This document shows, in pieces, positions 52,715-62,485 of a DNA stretch of 64,000 nucleotides. Numbering within the stretch: position 1 is the first letter of the stretch; the number at the start of each line of letters is the position of its first letter. The stretch lies in NCBI RefSeq assembly GCF_000765665.2, contig NZ_JROZ02000004.1, positions 124,001 through 188,000 on the forward strand. Reading direction: 5' to 3'. A program made the translations under genes and the position numbers. The notes below the pieces were generated by a model. The model made no database searches, was not told where the DNA came from, and worked only from the letters and a program-made list of their open reading frames with translations. This DNA is from Helicobacter sp. MIT 05-5293. GTDB taxonomy: Bacteria > Campylobacterota > Campylobacteria > Campylobacterales > Helicobacteraceae.

Positions 52715-53593
52715 ATGAACAACATACAGATTAGATTCTCAAAAAAATTACTCGGCGGGGCGGGAGAATTTAGGCTTAACATTGATAAAAACATTGATTT
52801 TGGTGCATTTATTGCGCTTTTTGGCAAAAGTGGAGCAGGAAAAACAAGCATTTTACGCATTCTTAGTGGGCTTGACAATGCTGATGAAGGTTATATTCGT
52901 GTAGGTGATGATGTATGGCTAGATACACAAAAAGGGATTTTTCTTCCTCCTCAAAAGCGTCAAATTGGCTTTGTATTTCAAAATTATGCCCTTTTCCCAC
53001 ATCTTAATGTTTATGAAAATATCTGTTTTGGATTAAAAAACAAAAATGACAAAACATTTGCCGATGAATTGCTTGCACTCATGGATCTTCATTGCCTAAA
53101 AAATACGAAAATATCTCAACTTAGCGGTGGGCAATCCCAACGCGTAGCTTTAGCAAGGGCAATTGTCAGACGCCCTAAAATCTTGCTTTTAGATGAACCT
53201 TTTTCCGCACTTGATCTCTCAATGCGGCAAAAACTCCAAGAAGAGCTCGCACAGATTCATCGGCATTTCTCCCTCACAACAATACTTGTTAGTCATAATC
53301 TTAGTGAAATTTTCTATCTTGCCTCACGTAGTTTTGTCTTACAAGAAGGACAAATTACACAAGATGGCACATGCGATGAGGTATTTGCCCAAAAAAGACT
53401 CAGTGCCAAAATCAAACTTGTAGGAGAAATCGTGCGCATCACTGATGAGGGTGTGTTATTTGTGATTGAAGTATTATGTGGCAATGAGATTCTTAAAATC
53501 GTTTATGACCCTAAAGATGGCAAAAATTTCCAACTCGGCGAACAAGTCATCATCGCCTCCAAAGCCTTTAACCCTACGATTTACAAGCTTTGA
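52715..53593 (+). CDS. modC: Molybdate ABC transporter ATP-binding protein
   Basis: A 292-residue ATPase with Walker A LFGKSGAGKTSILRILSGL (about 35-53), Q-loop GFVFQNYALFPH, signature LSGGQSQRVALARA, Walker B ILLLDEPFSALD and H-loop SHNLSE. The C-terminal 70 residues are shorter than in E. coli ModC and may be only part of a TOBE domain. Start at ATG 52715 (CTAAGGAAAG upstream); the longer reading frame before it overlaps modB and is not coding. Confidence 0.94.
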   Translation: MNNIQIRFSKKLLGGAGEFRLNIDKNIDFGAFIALFGKSGAGKTSILRILSGLDNADEGYIRVGDDVWLDTQKGIFLPPQKRQIGFVFQNYALFPHLNVYENICFGLKNKNDKTFADELLALMDLHCLKNTKISQLSGGQSQRVALARAIVRRPKILLLDEPFSALDLSMRQKLQEELAQIHRHFSLTTILVSHNLSEIFYLASRSFVLQEGQITQDGTCDEVFAQKRLSAKIKLVGEIVRITDEGVLFVIEVLCGNEILKIVYDPKDGKNFQLGEQVIIASKAFNPTIYKL

Positions 53594-53613
53594 ATGAGAT
53601 TCTAAATCCTTAT

Positions 53614-54471
53614 TTATGAGAATCTCAATCTATTATACTCACTTGGGATAAAATAATCACACGCACGGATTTGTTGCGGATAAAAGCCTGCCTTGTAGCC
53701 AAGCTCAAAAAGTTTATCTACTGCTCGAATCTCCTTTTCACTCATTGTGATAGAGTTATCATTTGCATAAAGATTCAGATAAGTGTCCAATTCTTTTTCA
53801 TTCACGCGGATAAGCCCACGCTCGAGAAGCATTTGACTCAAGATTCTTTTATTATTGACAGCTACTCGCACTGCTTTTGTGAGAATCTCCTCACATTCAA
53901 TCGCTGTAGTCAAGGGTAAAGACCGCCTCAAAGCCATACCTCCCAAAGGCAAAGGTAATCCACCGCCACTAAGCTCATTCCAAATATCCCATATTTCACG
54001 CTCGACTTCAAGCCTTTCATCAAAATTTAAAATCGATTCGTGTATCAACACACCTGCATCAACTTCACCATTAAGCACGCTTACTTCTATCTCAAGAAAA
54101 TTTTTATATACGATACGCGCTTCTGGATAAGCGAGAGAAAAAAGCATAGCATTAGTCGTATGCTCCCCGCTAAGAGCAACCTTGAAAGACTTTTTAAGAA
54201 TCTTGCCTTTGAGCTTAATCAACTTTGGTCCATAACCATCACCAAAACTCACTCCTGTGCGCAAAAGAGCGTAATTTTCAGCCACAAAAGGATAAAGGGC
54301 AAAAGAAATTGCACTCACATCATATTCACCTTTAAGTGTAGCACGATTGAGCGTTTGAATATCCTTTGCAACATTACAGAAAGTTACATTTTGAGAATCT
54401 ACCCAGCCAAAAACAATGGCATAATACATAAATAAGTCGTCCGCATCGGGGCTATGTCCTACACTAATCAT
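53614..54471 (-). CDS. mqnD: 1,4-dihydroxy-6-naphthoate synthase
   Basis: Enzyme of the futalosine menaquinone pathway, converting cyclic dehypoxanthine futalosine to dihydroxynaphthoate. 285 residues. MISVGHSPDADDLFMYYAI at the start (SPDADD is diagnostic), VSAISFALYPFV, and the later VLIHESILNFDERL with the conserved His. Start at ATG 54471 with GGAG well spaced; the ORF extends upstream but without a ribosome site. Convergent with modC and divergent from recA. Confidence 0.94.
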   Translation of the reverse strand: MISVGHSPDADDLFMYYAIVFGWVDSQNVTFCNVAKDIQTLNRATLKGEYDVSAISFALYPFVAENYALLRTGVSFGDGYGPKLIKLKGKILKKSFKVALSGEHTTNAMLFSLAYPEARIVYKNFLEIEVSVLNGEVDAGVLIHESILNFDERLEVEREIWDIWNELSGGGLPLPLGGMALRRSLPLTTAIECEEILTKAVRVAVNNKRILSQMLLERGLIRVNEKELDTYLNLYANDNSITMSEKEIRAVDKLFELGYKAGFYPQQIRACDYFIPSEYNRLRFS

Positions 54472-54576
54472 ATTAACTCCAAAAAATTTAAGCAAAATTA
54501 TAGGCAGATTTTAGTCAAACTTCGCTAAAATCCTTCCAAAATTGACAATTTGCAGTCATTAATTTTAAGGATAAAA

Positions 54577-55617
54577 ATGGCAATAGATGAAAAAAAACAA
54601 AAAGCAATCGAACTAGCCCTTAAACAAATCGACAAGGCATTTGGCAAGGGCACATTAGTGCGATTAGGAGACAAACAAGTCGAAAAAATTGACAGCATTT
54701 CGACAGGCTCTCTAGGGCTTGATATGGCTCTAGGGATCGGGGGCGTGCCTAAAGGCAGAATCATTGAAATCTATGGTCCAGAATCAAGCGGGAAAACTAC
54801 TCTTAGTCTTCAAATTGTCGCAGAATGTCAAAAAAATGGCGGGATTTGTGCCTTTATTGATGCTGAACATGCGCTTGATGTGTATTATGCCAAGCGTCTT
54901 GGGGTTGATATAGAGAATCTTCTCGTCTCTCAACCAGACACAGGCGAACAAGCCCTTGAGATTCTCGAGACACTTACGCGTAGCGGAGCAGTGGATTTGG
55001 TCGTGATTGATTCTGTAGCAGCTCTTACACCAAAAGCTGAAATTGACGGCGATATGGGCGATCAACATGTAGGCTTACAAGCGCGTCTTATGAGTCATGC
55101 GTTACGCAAAATCACAGGCGTATTACACAAAATGAACACAACATTAATCTTTATCAACCAAATTCGTATGAAAATCGGGACAATGGGTTATGGTAGCCCA
55201 GAAACAACCACAGGTGGAAATGCTCTCAAATTTTACGCAAGCGTTCGTATTGATGTAAGACGCATTGCGACACTCAAACAAAATGACCAACAAATTGGTA
55301 ATCGCACCAAAGCAAAAGTCGTCAAAAATAAAGTCGCTCCACCTTTCCGTGAAGCAGAGTTTGACATAATGTTTGGAGAAGGCATAAGCAAAGAGGGTGA
55401 GATTATTGACTATGGAATCAAGCTTGATATTATCGATAAAAGCGGTGCTTGGCTTAGTTATGGAGATAAAAAACTTGGGCAAGGTCGAGAAAATGCCAAA
55501 GTTTATTTGAAAGAAGATAAGATTCTCGCGGAAGAAATTACAAATAAGATTAAAGAACAAATCGGTTCTAAAGATGAGATAATGCCTCTACCTGATGAAC
55601 CCGAAGATGAAGAATAA
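54577..55617 (+). CDS. recA: Recombinase RecA
   Basis: Strand exchange protein for homologous recombination and natural transformation. 346 residues from ATG 54577 (AAGGATAAAA upstream). Walker [16 protein letters not shown] (about 68-82), Walker [18 protein letters not shown], the L1/L2 loop regions, and an acidic C-terminus ending in PEDEE. Followed by eno after 9 bases, the usual Helicobacter pairing. Confidence 0.97.
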   Translation: MAIDEKKQKAIELALKQIDKAFGKGTLVRLGDKQVEKIDSISTGSLGLDMALGIGGVPKGRIIEIYGPESSGKTTLSLQIVAECQKNGGICAFIDAEHALDVYYAKRLGVDIENLLVSQPDTGEQALEILETLTRSGAVDLVVIDSVAALTPKAEIDGDMGDQHVGLQARLMSHALRKITGVLHKMNTTLIFINQIRMKIGTMGYGSPETTTGGNALKFYASVRIDVRRIATLKQNDQQIGNRTKAKVVKNKVAPPFREAEFDIMFGEGISKEGEIIDYGIKLDIIDKSGAWLSYGDKKLGQGRENAKVYLKEDKILAEEITNKIKEQIGSKDEIMPLPDEPEDEE

Positions 55618-55626
55618 GGAGAAAAC

Positions 55627-56901
55627 ATGATACATATTGAAACCATTGACGCACAAGAGGTAATGGATAGTCGAGGTAATCCCACAGTAAAAGCAATGGT
55701 GCGCTTAAGTGATGGCACAAGAGCATCAGCGATTGTCCCTAGTGGAGCAAGCACAGGAAAAAGAGAGGCATTAGAATTGCGTGATGGCGACAAAGATCGC
55801 TATCTAGGAAAAGGTGTTTTGAAAGCTTGCGCGAATATTAAAACAGAGATTGCCTCACAATTACAAGGTGTCAGCCCCTTTGATCAAAGCAAAATCGACT
55901 TGATTCTTAAAAAAATGGACGATACAGACAATTACTCCGAACTCGGAGCAAATGCGACTTTGGGTGTTAGTATGGCAATTGCTAGAGCAGCCTCTCAAGC
56001 TCTCAAATTACCGCTTTATCGGTATTTGGGTGGAAGCAATGCGCTTGTCTTACCTACCCCGATGCTTAATATTATCAATGGTGGAAGCCACGCTGATAAT
56101 ACCGTGGATTTTCAAGAATATATGATTATGCCCTTAGGCTTTGATAGCTTTGCGGAAGCATTACGCGCTTCAGGAGAAGTGTATCAACATCTTAAAATGA
56201 TTCTCAAGGCAGATGGACATATTACAAGCATTGGTGATGAGGGAGGATTCGCACCAAATTTGAAAAGTAATGAAGAGCCTATTGGGATTATTTTAAAAGC
56301 AATTGAAAAAGCAGGATACAAGCCCGGCGAAGAAATCTCTCTTGCACTTGATGTCGCAAGCAGTGAGCTTGTGCAAAAAGATGGGCTTTATCATCTTGCT
56401 GGGGAAGGAAAAATTCTTGATTCAGCAGGTATGGTAGAATATTATGAGAATCTTGTTGCAAAATATCCGATTGTTTCAATTGAAGATGGCTTGAGTGAGG
56501 ACGATTGGGAAGGTTGGAAACTCTTGACACAAAAATTAGGCGATAAGATTCAGTTAGTGGGTGATGATTTATTTGTTACAAATAAGAAAATCTTGCAAGA
56601 AGGGATTGATAAAAATATTGCGAATGCTATTTTAATCAAACCCAACCAAATAGGCACGGTGAGCGAGACGATGCAAACCGTTCGTTTAGCTCAACGCAAT
56701 CATTATAAGTGCATTATGAGTCATCGTAGTGGTGAAAGTGAAGATACATTTATCGCTGATTTTGCTGTTGCACTCAATACAGGCGAAATCAAAGCGGGTT
56801 CTACTGCCCGAAGTGAGCGTATCGCTAAATACAATCGCTTATTAGAAATTGAGAGAGAAATCACTGATACAGAGTATATTGGTAAAACCCTCTTTAAGTA
56901 A
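55627..56901 (+). CDS. eno: Enolase
   Basis: Glycolytic/gluconeogenic 2-phosphoglycerate dehydratase, 424 residues. [17 protein letters not shown] at the N-terminus, [14 protein letters not shown], the metal-binding and catalytic sites [19 protein letters not shown] (Asp), [14 protein letters not shown] (Lys) and the enolase signature [28 protein letters not shown] ribosome site. Lies in the recA-eno-ftsB-like operon. Confidence 0.97.
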   Translation: MIHIETIDAQEVMDSRGNPTVKAMVRLSDGTRASAIVPSGASTGKREALELRDGDKDRYLGKGVLKACANIKTEIASQLQGVSPFDQSKIDLILKKMDDTDNYSELGANATLGVSMAIARAASQALKLPLYRYLGGSNALVLPTPMLNIINGGSHADNTVDFQEYMIMPLGFDSFAEALRASGEVYQHLKMILKADGHITSIGDEGGFAPNLKSNEEPIGIILKAIEKAGYKPGEEISLALDVASSELVQKDGLYHLAGEGKILDSAGMVEYYENLVAKYPIVSIEDGLSEDDWEGWKLLTQKLGDKIQLVGDDLFVTNKKILQEGIDKNIANAILIKPNQIGTVSETMQTVRLAQRNHYKCIMSHRSGESEDTFIADFAVALNTGEIKAGSTARSERIAKYNRLLEIEREITDTEYIGKTLFK

Positions 56902-56908
56902 TAAAAGA

Positions 56909-57172
56909 ATGAATTACGATTCCGATCTTTTTATCAAGCCTTCGCGTATTTGGAGAGGAATCTATACAAATCGTGTATGGGTTATTGTCTTTGGTATTAT
57001 TGCGTTATTGGGAGTTTATATGGGATATTTACTTTTTGGAAGCAACTCTGTTGAAGTGCTTTTACGATTAGAATCTCAAAAAAAACATTTAGAGCAAAAT
57101 GCGCAAATCATTGAAGACGAAAATGCAGAGCTACAAAAACAAATTTTTGAATTGAGAGGATTAAAACCTTGA
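56909..57172 (+). CDS. FtsB/DivIC-like septum protein
   Basis: An 87-residue bitopic membrane protein: one helix (about 18-38) and a coiled coil (RLESQKKHLEQNAQIIEDENAELQKQI, about 45-80) ending in a short tail. This is the FtsB/DivIC architecture, a scaffold for late division proteins. Start at ATG 56909, just after eno; an upstream in-frame reading overlaps eno and is not likely. Sequence is too short for certainty but the context fits Helicobacter. Confidence 0.7.
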   Translation: MNYDSDLFIKPSRIWRGIYTNRVWVIVFGIIALLGVYMGYLLFGSNSVEVLLRLESQKKHLEQNAQIIEDENAELQKQIFELRGLKP

Positions 57173-57765
57173 AAGCAATGATTTTAATATGCGCTCTAGT
57201 AGCGAGTCTATGGGCACGAGACAACGCCTTTGCATCAGCTATCACACCAAAAGAAGGCGAACACCAACAATCAAGTATTCACCAAGAACCTTTGTCGAGT
57301 GTAGAATTTGTATTGCCTAGCACAGCTAGAATCCTTAAAAGCATTCAAGTTACCTATCAAAACCTAGATGGCTCTATCGAAAGCAAAGTAATACAGCTTG
57401 ATGAAAGTATTGACTGGCATTATCCCTTATTAGTCGCACAGAGAGCTCAAGGGGCAGTCTATCAAGGAGAGAATCGTTTTAAATTAGGTGAATTTGAGCT
57501 AATAGTTAATCATAATCGCATCTTCATTGCCACGCGTAAAAAAATGTTGCGAGACTTTGTCTTGCCTGAACCTTATCGGCTTATGCTTGATATTGAAGGG
57601 ACAAAAGATAATTTTTATGAAAAAGTGAAGATTGATAAAAAATATTTCACTCAAGCAGAAATTTCCACACATGACGGATTTTATAGAATCTCTCTCGAAT
57701 TTGATGGACGCTATAAATACAGAATCAGCCCTCAAAGAGATGGCTTTTCAATCACATTAGAGTAA
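57169..57765 (+). CDS. AMIN-domain periplasmic protein
   Basis: A 198-residue exported protein (signal peptide about 1-16, cleaved near LWA/RD). The C-terminal two thirds (about 85-198) is an AMIN-like beta domain, YRLMLDIEGTKDNFYE and FYRISLEFDGRYKYRIS, which in other proteins localises amidases or transport machinery to peptidoglycan. The start is a TTG (57169) with GAGGA upstream; it overlaps the ftsB-like stop by four bases. The next gene aroK starts 5 bases after its stop. Confidence 0.75.
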   Translation: MKAMILICALVASLWARDNAFASAITPKEGEHQQSSIHQEPLSSVEFVLPSTARILKSIQVTYQNLDGSIESKVIQLDESIDWHYPLLVAQRAQGAVYQGENRFKLGEFELIVNHNRIFIATRKKMLRDFVLPEPYRLMLDIEGTKDNFYEKVKIDKKYFTQAEISTHDGFYRISLEFDGRYKYRISPQRDGFSITLE

Positions 57766-57770
57766 AAATA

Positions 57771-58283
57771 TTGGAAAATATTGTCTTAATCGGTTTTATG
57801 GGAAGTGGTAAAACTTCTGTTGGGAGAGAGTTGGCACTGCTTGGCAAGAGATTCTTGCTTGATACAGATTGCTTGATTGAACAAAATATGGGCAAAAGTA
57901 TTGCTGAAATCTTTGATTCTGTGGGAGAAAGTGGATTTAGACGCATTGAATCCCAACTCATTTTTTGGCTCTCTCACAATGTAAGAAATGCTGTGATTGC
58001 TACAGGTGGTGGTATGTCTATCTATAATGATGTGAGTTCTCTTGGCAAAATCTTTTGGCTCAATGTCAGTTTTGAGCAAATCATAGAGCGATTAGATTCA
58101 ACAGAAATAGCGAAAAGACCTTTGTTTAAAGATATTGATCAAGCGAGAAAACTTTACAACGAGCGCAAAAAAATCTACGAATCTAAGGCAAAATATGTCG
58201 TAGAAGAGGGGCATCTCTCTGCTTCTCATATCGCAAGGACTATTTTTACCTATATCGAACAAGACAAACAACAAATTTTCTAA
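57771..58283 (+). CDS. aroK: Shikimate kinase
   Basis: Phosphorylates shikimate at the 3-hydroxyl in aromatic amino acid synthesis. 170 residues with Walker A GFMGSGKTSVGRELA (about 8-22), LLDTDCLIEQNMGKSI, FRRIES, and ATGGGMSIYND. The start is TTG (57771), because no ATG occurs before the P-loop. Last gene of the recA-eno-ftsB-AMIN-aroK run. Confidence 0.95.
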   Translation: MENIVLIGFMGSGKTSVGRELALLGKRFLLDTDCLIEQNMGKSIAEIFDSVGESGFRRIESQLIFWLSHNVRNAVIATGGGMSIYNDVSSLGKIFWLNVSFEQIIERLDSTEIAKRPLFKDIDQARKLYNERKKIYESKAKYVVEEGHLSASHIARTIFTYIEQDKQQIF

Positions 58284-58331
58284 GATTCCCCAAACACGAC
58301 TTATTAGCAAAATGTATAGATTCTATAGAAT

Positions 58332-61300
58332 CTATACACCAAATTTTCGCACGACAATCCTAAATAATGGTGGCAAAATCACCAAAGTTAGCATTGAAGA
58401 AGTTACCAACCCTCCCAATACAACAATTGCTAAGGGTTTTTGCACTTCACTTCCTACACCCGATGACAAAAGCATAGGGACAAGCCCTAATCCTGCGATA
58501 AAAGCCGTCATTAAGACAGGTCTTAATCTTCGTTTTGCTCCAATAACAATCGTATCATCAAGACTATAGCCCTCTTTAAGCAATTGTAAAAAGTATCCTA
58601 CCATTACCAAACCATTCAACACAGCAATACCAAAAAGCGCGATAAATCCCACCGATGCAGGCACAGAGATATATTCTCCAGAAACAAATAACGAGATTAA
58701 TCCGCCTGTTACCGCAAAAGGAATATTAAGCAAAATCAACAAGGAAAGCGGCACAGATTTGAAAGTAAAAAACAAAATAAAGAAAATCGCCAAAATACTT
58801 AAAGGAATAACTGTTGAGAGACGTTTATTTGCCCTTTGTTGATTCTCAAATTGTCCTCCATAAGTGATTGTATAGCCATCAGGCAACTGCACTTCTTGGG
58901 CGATTTTTTGTTTGGCTTCTTCGACAAATCCTCCTAAGTCTCTGTCTATAACATTACTGCGCACAACACTATAACGTTTAGATTGTTCTCTTTGTATTTG
59001 CACAGGTCCATCGACTTCTTGAATCTCTGCTACCGCACTGATAGGTACAGAATTACCATCAAGCGAACTCATTTGCAAACTTTTGAGCTTGGTAATATCT
59101 GTAGCGATGTCTGCATCTTGACGAATCATCACGGGGATTCTCGCAAAACCTTGGGGGATATAGCTCACGATGATACCTTCCAAACTTGAGCGCATAAACT
59201 TCGCAAACTCATCACTTGTAATACCCGTAGCAGACATTACAGAATGTTGTGGAGTAACATACAGATAATTTACCCCTTTGTTAAGAGTAGTGAAAACTTC
59301 CGCTGAACCTCTAATACTCATAAGAATATCTACAATTTGAGAACTTAAACGATTAAGCTCATCAATATCTAACCCAAAAATTTTGATCGCCAAATCCCCC
59401 CTCACACCCGTAAGCATTTCGGAGATTCTCATATCAATAGGCTGCACCAAAGCGATATTCATACCTTTAAATTCGCTAATAACTGCGCGAATCTTATCTT
59501 CGATTTCTGCCATATTTTTAGATTCCCACTCTTCTTTGGGTTTGAAAGAGACAAACGCATCACTTTGATTAGGTCCAGCCGGGTCTAATCCCGCCTCATC
59601 AGCACCCGTGCGCGTAACAATACTTTTGATTTCAGGCACTCTACTCATCAATTCTTTTTGCATCAAAAGCATCACTTCACGACTTTGCTCCAAAGAAATT
59701 GAAGGGCTTGATTCGATATTAAGCACCAAATCTCCTTCTTGCAATGTAGGCATAAACGCACTTCCAATCAAAGGAAAAAGTGAAAAACTAAATACCAAAA
59801 AACACAATGCGCCCACAATAAGAATCTTTGTCTTTGTGAGTGCAAAATTTAATACAGGCTCATACACACGATGAAAAAACCTTGTTACGATTGTTTCATG
59901 ATGCCGTGTCGCTTTAAGCACAAAAGAGCTGATCACAGGAATAACCGTCATAGAAAGAATCAGCGAACCTAAAAGCGCAAAGATAATCGTTTGAGCTAAA
60001 GGCACGAAAAATTTTCCCTCCAGCCCTTCCAGCGTGAGGATTGGCACGAAAAATATAATAATGATAATAATACCACTAAAAACAGACCTAGAAATCTCCG
60101 TGCAAGCACGGAAAATCGTATGGAGCTTGGGTGAATTTTTTGCAACACTTAATTTTTCAAAAGCATTCTCAACGGTTACTACAGCAGAATCCACTAAAAT
60201 ACCCACTGCAATAGCTAATCCCCCTAGACTCATTAAATTAGCCGAAATGCCATAATGACGCATCATCACAAATGCAACTGCGATAGCTAAAGGCAAAATA
60301 ACACTCACTGCGACAGCCGCTCGCACATCACCTAAGAATAAAAAAAGCACAATCACAATGAGCACTACTGCTTCAGCAAGAGTTTTGATGACATTATTGA
60401 CAGCTTTTTGTGTCAATTCTGAACGATCATAAAACACACGGAGTTCTATACCTTCGGGTAAAACTTCTTTGAGCTCTTCCATTTTGGCTCGAATACCGAC
60501 AATAGCATCTTTTGCATTTGCCCCTTTGAGTGAAAGCACCAAACCTTGCGTTGTTTCTCCTATGCCATCAATTGTTACAAGACCTAATCTCGTAAGATGG
60601 CTTTCAATCACATCACAAAAATACCCTATACGCACCGTGCCTAACTTTGTAATCACAGGGATATTTTTAATCTCTTCGATGCTTAAAGAGCCGGTTTGAA
60701 TCTTGACTAAAAAACTCTCTCCATCACGCGAAACCCTTCCCGCTCCTTCATTTTTGAGATTTGCCTCAAGCACATCTTCAAGATCACTGATTGTAATACC
60801 CAAACGCGCCATATCATCAAAATCTGGCACAATAACGATTGCTTTTGCATATCCACCCAAACGATTCACATCGGCAACACCTTTAATATTTCGCAAAGCA
60901 GGACGAATCGTAAAATCAAGCAAATGCCTCTTTTCAATTTCAGAAACAGAGCCATCGACACTCTCAATGGTGAACATAAACATATCACTTAAGGGCGTTA
61001 CAATCGGTGCAAGCCCTCCACTCACACCCGATGGTAAATCACTCATTGCCATCGAAAGCTTTTCATTCACCATATTACGCGCAAGATAAATATCTGTCCC
61101 ATCGTTAAAATCAATCGTAATATCGGCAATCCCGTATTTAGAAATGCTACGAAGGCTCTTTTGGTCTGGCAAACCAAGTAACTCAAGCTCTAAAGGAATC
61201 ACAACGCGATTTTCTACTTCTTCAGGTGCCATACCCGGAGCTTTTAGGATAATCTTTACTTGCGTGGAAGACACATCAGGAAAGGCATCAATAGGGATAG

Positions 61301-61397
61301 AGAAAAAGGAATAAACACCAAAAATAAAAAGCATAATCGCACTAAGGATAACGATAATCCTTTGACACAAAGAAAATTCAATAATTGCCGACAACAT
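58332..61397 (-). CDS. Heavy-metal efflux RND transporter (CzcA/CusA family)
   Basis: A 1021-residue inner membrane RND pump of the HME class that exports divalent or monovalent metal ions with proton antiport. Twelve membrane segments in the usual two groups, with GGLAIAVGILVDSAVVTVEN (the proton-relay Asp/Glu, TM4) and the conserved C-terminal LPPLFRIVVRKFG. N-terminal VILSAIMLFIFGVYSFFSIPIDAFPDVSS is typical. In H. pylori similar CznABC and CzcAB/CrdB pumps handle Cd, Zn, Ni or Cu, but substrate cannot be read here. Start overlaps the adaptor stop by one base. Confidence 0.94.
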   Translation of the reverse strand: MLSAIIEFSLCQRIIVILSAIMLFIFGVYSFFSIPIDAFPDVSSTQVKIILKAPGMAPEEVENRVVIPLELELLGLPDQKSLRSISKYGIADITIDFNDGTDIYLARNMVNEKLSMAMSDLPSGVSGGLAPIVTPLSDMFMFTIESVDGSVSEIEKRHLLDFTIRPALRNIKGVADVNRLGGYAKAIVIVPDFDDMARLGITISDLEDVLEANLKNEGAGRVSRDGESFLVKIQTGSLSIEEIKNIPVITKLGTVRIGYFCDVIESHLTRLGLVTIDGIGETTQGLVLSLKGANAKDAIVGIRAKMEELKEVLPEGIELRVFYDRSELTQKAVNNVIKTLAEAVVLIVIVLFLFLGDVRAAVAVSVILPLAIAVAFVMMRHYGISANLMSLGGLAIAVGILVDSAVVTVENAFEKLSVAKNSPKLHTIFRACTEISRSVFSGIIIIIIFFVPILTLEGLEGKFFVPLAQTIIFALLGSLILSMTVIPVISSFVLKATRHHETIVTRFFHRVYEPVLNFALTKTKILIVGALCFLVFSFSLFPLIGSAFMPTLQEGDLVLNIESSPSISLEQSREVMLLMQKELMSRVPEIKSIVTRTGADEAGLDPAGPNQSDAFVSFKPKEEWESKNMAEIEDKIRAVISEFKGMNIALVQPIDMRISEMLTGVRGDLAIKIFGLDIDELNRLSSQIVDILMSIRGSAEVFTTLNKGVNYLYVTPQHSVMSATGITSDEFAKFMRSSLEGIIVSYIPQGFARIPVMIRQDADIATDITKLKSLQMSSLDGNSVPISAVAEIQEVDGPVQIQREQSKRYSVVRSNVIDRDLGGFVEEAKQKIAQEVQLPDGYTITYGGQFENQQRANKRLSTVIPLSILAIFFILFFTFKSVPLSLLILLNIPFAVTGGLISLFVSGEYISVPASVGFIALFGIAVLNGLVMVGYFLQLLKEGYSLDDTIVIGAKRRLRPVLMTAFIAGLGLVPMLLSSGVGSEVQKPLAIVVLGGLVTSSMLTLVILPPLFRIVVRKFGV

Positions 61398-62485
61398 TAT
61401 TCTTTTCCTAATCCTTCCATAGCACCTTTGAGACTGATAATATTACCTGTGGCAATCTTCATCGTATTATTTAAGCCTTTAGTGTCAATCACAAAACCAT
61501 TATCCCTTTCTTCAACAATCTGAATCTTAAAAGGTTTAAAACCTTTGGCACTTTGGACAAAAACCAAATAGTCATTGCCATTTTTAATCACCGCTGATGA
61601 GGGAATAAGAATCGTCCCTTTAGGCAATAAACCATCAATATATATGTCGATCATTTCGCCCACTTTCAGTTGGTTATCACGGATATTTGCGGTCGCTAAA
61701 ACCGAGTTAGAAGTTTTGTCAATCACTACTGAAATAGATTCTATCTCACCAATTTTTGTGCCATTATCATCAAAAATGGGTGCTCCTTTTTGGATATTAT
61801 GCGAAAGATGCAAAGGAATCTTAATGCGTCCAAGCAAGTTATTCGCTTCTTTGTCGGTAACTTGAGAGATTCTGACATAAGGCGTAAAAGCTTCGATTTT
61901 TTCTCCGCTTCGTTTAGGAGCGACTGACAAAACCCCCGATGTTTTTGCGACTACTGGGAATCCATACTGCACTTGCGCTCTGTTGTTAATAAAGTTTTGA
62001 TCAATACCAGATAAATCAAGTTTAGATTTGATTTCATTAAGTTTTAAGCGCAATTCATTCATCGCTAAATAACTCAACTGATATTCACGCTTAGAGATAA
62101 CACCTGCTTTATAGAGAGCCTTATCTTTGCGCTCATTTTCTGAAGCGATCTTTAATCGTTCTTGTGTGTTAATCAAATCAAAAAAGATTGCACTAAGCTC
62201 ATTGGAGCTAATCTCACAAATCAAATCACCTTTATTGACGCTCTCTCCCTCACGCTTATAAATATTGACAACAATAATTTCAAAACTTAAGCTTTGTGCG
62301 ATTGATGTTTTGTCATCAAAATCAATCAGCGCATTGAAAGGCACACCCTTAGTGTTAAAGGCTTGATTGAGCGGAATGACCTTAATGCCATTTTTAGTGG
62401 TTTCCTCTTGAGAGATTAGAATCTCATCATACGCAAATGTAAAAACACTCAAGATAAGGGGCAATATCCAAATATATCGTTTCAT
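61397..62485 (-). CDS. RND efflux periplasmic adaptor (membrane fusion protein)
   Basis: A 362-residue adaptor linking the RND pump to the outer membrane channel. Signal peptide (1-18, ending FTFA), a barrel-sandwich domain split by a helical hairpin (about 90-170, ELSAIFFDLINTQERLKIASENERKDKALYKAGVISKREYQLSYL), and beta domains with GVLSVAPKRSGEKIEAF and GEMIDIYIDGLLPKGT. Single-base overlaps with the genes on either side (TolC-like upstream, RND pump downstream) show one operon. Confidence 0.93.
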   Translation of the reverse strand: MKRYIWILPLILSVFTFAYDEILISQEETTKNGIKVIPLNQAFNTKGVPFNALIDFDDKTSIAQSLSFEIIVVNIYKREGESVNKGDLICEISSNELSAIFFDLINTQERLKIASENERKDKALYKAGVISKREYQLSYLAMNELRLKLNEIKSKLDLSGIDQNFINNRAQVQYGFPVVAKTSGVLSVAPKRSGEKIEAFTPYVRISQVTDKEANNLLGRIKIPLHLSHNIQKGAPIFDDNGTKIGEIESISVVIDKTSNSVLATANIRDNQLKVGEMIDIYIDGLLPKGTILIPSSAVIKNGNDYLVFVQSAKGFKPFKIQIVEERDNGFVIDTKGLNNTMKIATGNIISLKGAMEGLGKE